A stretch of 17,387 nucleotides of DNA, taken from assembly GCA_015662935.1 (NCBI GenBank), contig DQTF01000159.1:1-17387 (forward strand), in the 5' to 3' direction. This document shows, one piece after another, positions 13,567-17,387 of this stretch (its first letter is position 1; every line of letters begins with the position of its first letter). Below the pieces are notes generated by a model, which saw nothing but the letters and a program-made list of their open reading frames with translations, was not told where the DNA came from and searched no databases. Source of the stretch: Crocinitomicaceae bacterium (GTDB lineage: Bacteria; Bacteroidota; Bacteroidia; Flavobacteriales_D; Crocinitomicaceae). A program made the translations under genes and the position numbers.

Positions 13567-14350
13567 ATTTTTTCGAATCGCCAATTTTCCTTTCTATGTA
13601 TTCGTAAACAATTTTAACTTCACTCGTTGGTTGATTCCCAGATTCTCGCTCTCTTTCCAAAGTCGCAATTCTTTCTTCTTCCAACCTCACTTTTTCATTC
13701 CATTCACCTTCAAGGTCTGGAGGTTCTATTCCCATTTCTTTCTCTATCTCGTAAAGAAATTTTGGCGATTGAGGACCTTTATGACGAAAAACAAATGCCA
13801 AAGCAACTCCTACCAACATTCCTGCAAGGTGTCCTTCCCAAGAGACGTGCTCTTTCACTGGAAAAATTCCCCAAATCATACTTCCATAAACAAACGCAAC
13901 GAATAAAGAAATTCCCTGTAGTGCTAAATACTTGCGTAATACACCTGAAACGAATAAGAACGCTGCCATTGCATAAATCACCCCACTGATTCCGATATGG
14001 AAAGAGTTATTATTTGCAGCAAAAAGCCAAATTCCTAAACCTGATAACAACCAAGAGAACAGGAATACTTTGAAAGCAATTTCTCGGTAATAGTATATGA
14101 TTGCTCCCAATAGAATGAGGGTTGGTGGAGAATTATTAATGATATGACCAATTTCTGTTTTAGAATGAAGTAATGGCATTAAGAAAACACCTTTGAAACT
14201 AGTCAATTCTCCAGGCTTGACTCCAAACTTATAGAAATCAATCGCAGGAAAGAGATGATCTGCCCAAAAGATAAGCCATAGAACAATCACTAAAAGTAAT
14301 GGATACATTATGGCTTCAAAAGCTGAACCGAATTGAGTATTTCTTGACAC
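13556..14350 (-). CDS. Rhomboid-family intramembrane serine protease
   Basis: Rhomboids cut transmembrane segments inside the membrane. The 264-residue protein has about six hydrophobic segments between residues 15 and 188. The catalytic serine motif is GISG (Ser122 in FHIGISGVIYA), and the partner His174 lies in SWEGHLAGMLVG. The upstream GHIINNSPPTLILLG (68-82) matches the family's H..NN motif. A hydrophilic tail of about 75 residues (190-264), rich in Glu and Arg (KVRLEEERIATLERERES), is probably helical and cytoplasmic. The start used is a GTG at 14350; an ATG at 14308 would remove 14 residues and cannot be ruled out. Natural substrates are unknown. The 3' end overlaps the phosphatase gene by 11 bp. 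Confidence 0.87.
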   Translation of the reverse strand: MSRNTQFGSAFEAIMYPLLLVIVLWLIFWADHLFPAIDFYKFGVKPGELTSFKGVFLMPLLHSKTEIGHIINNSPPTLILLGAIIYYYREIAFKVFLFSWLLSGLGIWLFAANNNSFHIGISGVIYAMAAFLFVSGVLRKYLALQGISLFVAFVYGSMIWGIFPVKEHVSWEGHLAGMLVGVALAFVFRHKGPQSPKFLYEIEKEMGIEPPDLEGEWNEKVRLEEERIATLERERESGNQPTSEVKIVYEYIERKIGDSKKSKE

Positions 14351-14442
14351 GCTTTGTGGTAGTCAACTATTGTGCCTTGTATCTTTTTCTGTCACATTGT
14401 CACAAATTGATTTTTGAAGCAAAGAAATCACGAACAAATTAA

Positions 14443-14450
14443 TACCTTTA
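14443..14450 (+). promoter_or_regulatory. Possible -7 element (TACCTTTA) for the DUF2480 gene
   Basis: TACCTTTA differs from TAnnTTTG in the last base. It ends 4 nt before the ATG at 14455, so the transcript would be leaderless or nearly so. No -33 element at normal spacing was found. Confidence 0.3.
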
Positions 14451-14454
14451 CTAC

Positions 14455-14967
14455 ATGACAGAAATTGTGAATCGCATAAAAGAAAGTGGATTAATTTCTC
14501 TTGACTTGGCTAGTTATAAACCTTCGTTAGAGATTATGAACATTGATATTGCTGATGTTTTATGGCAACGATTGGTTTTGAAAGAGAAGGATTTTAGAAT
14601 TTGGGTAAAAGAACACAATTGGAAGCAATATTCAGGCAAAGCCGTTTATGTACATTGTTCTGAAGATGCAATTGTTCCAACTTGGGCGTATATGCTTATT
14701 TGTTCTAAGTTGCATGAGCAAACAGAGGATTTCGTTATTGGGGGCCAAATTGATTTAGAAAAGGAACTGATTAGAAAGAACATTCAATCTGACGATATCT
14801 CAAAATACCAAGATGGACGAATAATCATTAAAGGTTGCTCAGATATTTCTGCTCCAGAATTTGCCATGGTAGAATTATTGCGTTTTTTACAACCTGTAGC
14901 AAAGAGTGTGATGTATGGAGAGCCTTGCTCGACAGTGCCGGTATTTAAGAGATTGATAATAGTTTGA
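14455..14967 (+). CDS. DUF2480 family protein
   Basis: The 170-residue protein is a soluble cytoplasmic member of DUF2480, a family restricted largely to Bacteroidota with no established function. The recognisable blocks are EIVNRIKESGLISLDL near the start, LVLKEKDFRIWVKEHNWKQY, the highly conserved VHCSEDAIVPTWAYMLI, RIIIKGCSDISAPEF, and the closing LQPVAKSVMYGEPCSTVPVFKR. Two conserved cysteines (in IKGCS and GEPCS), together with the HCS, look like possible catalytic or metal-binding positions, but this is speculation. The start agrees with the family N-terminus. It stands alone between the rhomboid gene (divergent) and the lipoprotein hydrolase gene (own promoter). Confidence 0.9.
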   Translation: MTEIVNRIKESGLISLDLASYKPSLEIMNIDIADVLWQRLVLKEKDFRIWVKEHNWKQYSGKAVYVHCSEDAIVPTWAYMLICSKLHEQTEDFVIGGQIDLEKELIRKNIQSDDISKYQDGRIIIKGCSDISAPEFAMVELLRFLQPVAKSVMYGEPCSTVPVFKRLIIV

Positions 14968-14991
14968 TTAATTCAATTGTTTTGAATAGTC

Positions 14992-15033
14992 TAAAACAAG
15001 GACTTTGTCGTTTTAATTAGGTGTGTTTTTTTT
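14992..15033 (+). terminator. Possible terminator after the DUF2480 gene
   Basis: TAAAAC and GTTTTA (14992-14997, 15010-15015) enclose a bulged inner GAC-TTT-GTC stem (15001-15009). A run of eight Ts follows at 15026-15033. The T run is about 10 nt from the stem, which weakens the case. Confidence 0.35.
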
Positions 15034-15108
15034 ACTAATTTAATTTCCATAATAATAACCAGTCTAGTTGTGACTGATTTTTAATATATTAGTACAACAC
15101 AAAAATTG

Positions 15109-15116
15109 TATCTTTG
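15109..15116 (+). promoter_or_regulatory. Putative -7 promoter element (TATCTTTG) for the lipoprotein hydrolase gene
   Basis: TATCTTTG is an exact match to TAnnTTTG, 64 nt before the ATG at 15181. It overlaps an in-frame TTG at 15106, which is therefore not a start codon. The leader of about 55-60 nt has no obvious structure. Confidence 0.5.
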
Positions 15117-15180
15117 TTCTAATGCATCTAAGTGTCCTTCAAAATGCCCTAGAAAAGGAAGCTATTTATTATTTTTAAGT

Positions 15181-16293
15181 ATGAAAACACATAAAAATTT
15201 AATTCTCTTAATTGTTACTATCCTATCACTAAGTATTGTTGCTTGTAAAAAGAAAGGTTGTACTGATCCGTCAGCATCAAATTATAATAGTACAGCAAAA
15301 AAAGACAATGGTACTTGTAAATATGATACAATCACAGAGCCTACTGCTACCTTACAGCGTGTTTTTTATGGCTTAGACACTAGGCAACATTTTGATTTAT
15401 ACTTACCTCCAGGCCATAATCAAAATACAAAAACAATTTTAATGATTCACGGTGGAGCATGGGTCTTGGGTGTGAATGATGATAACTCTGTTCAGACGTT
15501 TAATGGTGCCGTAATTGATATTGTAAGTGGATTATTAGATGAAGGATACGCTTGTGCTATAATGAAATACCGATTAGCATGTTACACAACCGTAAACTCC
15601 AACCTTACAAACAATCCCAATTTTTACATGGATGATATGAAAGAAGATATTGATTTAGCTATTAATAAATTAAAATCCGATGCAACTAATTTAGGCATAT
15701 CTAATAATTATTTTGCGCTTATTGGAGAAAGTGCTGGAGCAAATATTGCTTTGCTCTATGGCTTGAATTCAACTTCTGATACCGATTTAAAAACTATCAT
15801 CTCTATGTTTGCACCGACATTAATGGATGAAGTACAGTTTAAAACGAATATGACAAATGCTCCTTACAATAATTTACCAATAATAAATGGGGTTTATATT
15901 CGAAAAAAAGCAAACAATTGTAGCCTAGTTACTAATCAGTCAGTAAATTTTGCGTGGACACTGAATAGTCTATGTGGTATAACCTTAACTCCAAGTACAA
16001 CCAACCCCAGTTATACAAACCCATTAAGCCCAGCATACTCAGGTAATATTCAACGAAACCTACCCGTGTTTTTAATGCATGGATCATCTGACAACTTGGT
16101 GCCTAGTTCTCATGCCGATTCAATGATTGTTAGATTGAATTCAATTTATGGGACTGTAAATCCATCAACTAATGATTTTACTGGTCAACATAAAATGATA
16201 AAATATCAAAACTGTGGTCATGGATGGTCAGGTTCTTGTAACAAAATGATTATCAAACAAGATGTCATTAAATGGATGAATTCCCATTTTTAA
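15181..16293 (+). CDS. Lipoprotein alpha/beta-hydrolase (carboxylesterase type)
   Basis: The 370-residue protein has a lipoprotein signal peptide ending in IVAC, with Cys22 lipidated and followed by KKK. Residues 27-46 carry GCTDPSASNYNSTAKKDNGTC, one copy of a Cys/Asp module that occurs often, and in repeats, in secreted Bacteroidota proteins. The catalytic domain starts near residue 58. It shows HGGAW at 90-94 (oxyanion hole), nucleophile Ser184 in GESAG, Asp304 in HGSSDNLVP and His347 in CGHGWSG, a complete triad. It belongs with the hormone-sensitive-lipase/BD-FAE-like esterases that act on acyl or feruloyl esters. It probably acts at the outer face of the cell or in the periplasm. The start at 15181 is fixed by the signal peptide; the longer in-frame opening overlaps the promoter. 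Confidence 0.87.
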   Translation: MKTHKNLILLIVTILSLSIVACKKKGCTDPSASNYNSTAKKDNGTCKYDTITEPTATLQRVFYGLDTRQHFDLYLPPGHNQNTKTILMIHGGAWVLGVNDDNSVQTFNGAVIDIVSGLLDEGYACAIMKYRLACYTTVNSNLTNNPNFYMDDMKEDIDLAINKLKSDATNLGISNNYFALIGESAGANIALLYGLNSTSDTDLKTIISMFAPTLMDEVQFKTNMTNAPYNNLPIINGVYIRKKANNCSLVTNQSVNFAWTLNSLCGITLTPSTTNPSYTNPLSPAYSGNIQRNLPVFLMHGSSDNLVPSSHADSMIVRLNSIYGTVNPSTNDFTGQHKMIKYQNCGHGWSGSCNKMIIKQDVIKWMNSHF

Positions 16294-16309
16294 TTTAACA
16301 ATAAATGAG

Positions 16310-16924
16310 TTAAAATTCTATCTTCTCAAAGCCTAAACCTTTCTTTCTAATTACCTTTACCAATTCTGGAAGCAAAACTTTAATTCTATCTTCTACTTTA
16401 AGGTTATCATGGAGAACGATGATGTCGCCTCCTTTGATTTGCTTTTTAGCTCTAGAGAGAATTGTATCCACAGAAACACTCGCGTCATAATCATAGGACA
16501 ACCAAGACCACATTATAATTTTATACTTCTTGCGAATGGCGCGAGAATATTTGACCCACATTCTACCATAAGGAGGTCTGAAAAGAGAAGAATCAATGTG
16601 TTGACTTGCTTCTTCTATCGACGCTAGATAATTGGCCTTAGAAGTTGCTGTTCCTTTCTCGTGATGCATTGTGTGGTTACCAATTACATGACCTTCCAAA
16701 ACCATTCTCTCGATTAATTCAGGATGTGCTTTGGCATTTTCTCCGACACAAAAAAACGTTGCTTTAATATTCTCTTTCTTAAGATAATCAAGAATCCAGT
16801 TGGTTAATTCTTTCGTTGGACCGTCATCAAAGGTTAAATAAACCTTCTTTTTCGTAGAAAAACCCCAAATTCTCCGATAGAAAAACCATCGGTGAATAAT
16901 TGGGGTTTTAAAAAAATGTCTCAT
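16310..16924 (-). CDS. NodB-type polysaccharide deacetylase family protein
   Basis: The 204-residue enzyme removes acetyl groups from N-acetylated sugars. All family motifs are present: TFDDGP at 31-36 (Asp33 base, Asp34 metal ligand), GNHTMHH at 82-88 (metal ligands His84 and His88), RPPYG at 116-120, the Trp-rich IIMWSWLSYDYD at 137-147, and LHD at 171-173. There is no signal peptide; the N-terminus (MRHFFKTPIIHRWFFYRRI) is basic and aromatic. This short, unexported form is common in Bacteroidota, and its substrate is unsettled (peptidoglycan, a capsule precursor or lipid-linked sugar are options). It starts 6 bp after the stop of the upstream partial gene and is probably in the same operon. 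Confidence 0.92.
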   Translation of the reverse strand: MRHFFKTPIIHRWFFYRRIWGFSTKKKVYLTFDDGPTKELTNWILDYLKKENIKATFFCVGENAKAHPELIERMVLEGHVIGNHTMHHEKGTATSKANYLASIEEASQHIDSSLFRPPYGRMWVKYSRAIRKKYKIIMWSWLSYDYDASVSVDTILSRAKKQIKGGDIIVLHDNLKVEDRIKVLLPELVKVIRKKGLGFEKIEF

Positions 16925-16930
16925 TGAGAA

Positions 16931-17387
16931 TTATTGCTCAACCGAATCTTTAATTGCTTGCATTTGCATTAATTCTTCTAATGTTGGTCCTTCGCCAGTC
17001 GGAGTGCTTGGTTTGCTACCATCCACTAAGCCAAAACTTTCTGCCATTGCTTCTGCATAATCTTGCATTTGAAACAAACGATTGGCATAAACCCCAGCAC
17101 TTGACCCTCGGCGAACACTTTCTCCATTATCATTTGCCAATGCTTCTAAACGATCAAAGATAGATGGGAACATGGAAGCATAAATGTGTCCTATTTTCTC
17201 TTTCGTTCTTTTTGCCAATATGCCTTCTGGGTTTCCCATTTCTTCATCGTTTGCAGCAGCTGTTAGCTTAAAATAAGCATTGATTGCGGCATACAAATGA
17301 GTGGTGTTGGCAGACCTCGTTGTTATCGCAACATTTCCTTTCTCGTAATACGCAAGAATGGATTCTAACTGACTAGCAAGTGTATTC
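16931..17387 (-). CDS. Unrecognised protein, C-terminal part (5' end outside window)
   Basis: The frame is open from the right edge of the window to the TAA at 16931, giving 151 or more residues, with the start outside the window. The visible part is helical and contains NTLASQLESILAYYEKGN, TTHLYAAINAYFKLTAAAND, IGHIYASMFPSIFDRLEALAND and a Pro/Gly/Thr-rich stretch (SKPSTPTGEGPT), followed by a final helix (LEELMQMQAIKDSVEQ). No cysteines, membrane helices or enzyme motifs are present. I do not recognise the family. The 6-bp gap to the deacetylase gene suggests shared transcription. Confidence 0.65.
   Translation of the reverse strand, partial: NTLASQLESILAYYEKGNVAITTRSANTTHLYAAINAYFKLTAAANDEEMGNPEGILAKRTKEKIGHIYASMFPSIFDRLEALANDNGESVRRGSSAGVYANRLFQMQDYAEAMAESFGLVDGSKPSTPTGEGPTLEELMQMQAIKDSVEQ

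Noticed and set aside
15106..15180. Cys-rich 25-residue extension of the lipoprotein hydrolase
   Set aside because: The opening TTG lies next to the promoter box TATCTTTG, and a standard lipoprotein signal peptide starts at 15181.

Overview
The window is chromosomal DNA from a member of the Bacteroidota, most likely Flavobacteriales. The Crocinitomicaceae/Fluviicola area is my guess from style, not something I could test. The evidence is an AT-rich base composition, the TAnnTTTG-type -7 boxes upstream of at least six transcription units, an almost complete lack of Shine-Dalgarno sequences, a PorP/SprF-like outer-membrane protein, a secreted protein with a type IX secretion (T9SS) C-terminal sorting domain, a DUF2480 gene, and several lipoproteins with the loose Bacteroidota lipobox. 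I see no insertion sequence, prophage, CRISPR array or tRNA.

Left part (1-2048, all minus strand): the 5' part of a PorP/SprF-family gene, then ribF, whose 3' end overlaps the signal-peptide codons of a secreted leucine-rich-repeat protein by 41 nt. Middle left (2276-6232, plus strand): an iron-sulfur cluster assembly operon sufA-sufB-sufC-sufD with its own promoter. It ends 3 bp from a convergent HEAT-like gene, and no sufS or sufE follows. Then come an orphan lipoprotein resembling a ferric-iron binding protein and a small two-helix membrane protein.

The largest apparent gap (8442-8785) is not empty. It holds the minus-strand RNA component of RNase P (rnpB, about 8401-8768), recognised from its conserved core blocks and from perfectly complementary P1 (12 bp) and P2 (8 bp) stems. 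The 3' end of rnpB lies antisense inside the last codons of the membrane-protein gene.

Right of rnpB is a minus-strand regulatory operon with ATGA stop/start overlaps. It encodes an ECF sigma factor, a protein with a cytoplasmic head, one membrane helix, a roughly 200-residue Asn/Ser-rich linker and a C-terminal beta-barrel-like domain, and a PKD-like lipoprotein. A T9SS cargo gene with its own promoter follows. This looks like a one-polypeptide, envelope-spanning anti-sigma system and is the best candidate here for something undescribed.

The right end (13099-17387) carries a SixA-like histidine phosphatase, a rhomboid protease, a DUF2480 protein, a lipoprotein alpha/beta-hydrolase, a NodB-type polysaccharide deacetylase and the 3' part of an unrecognised gene that leaves the window.
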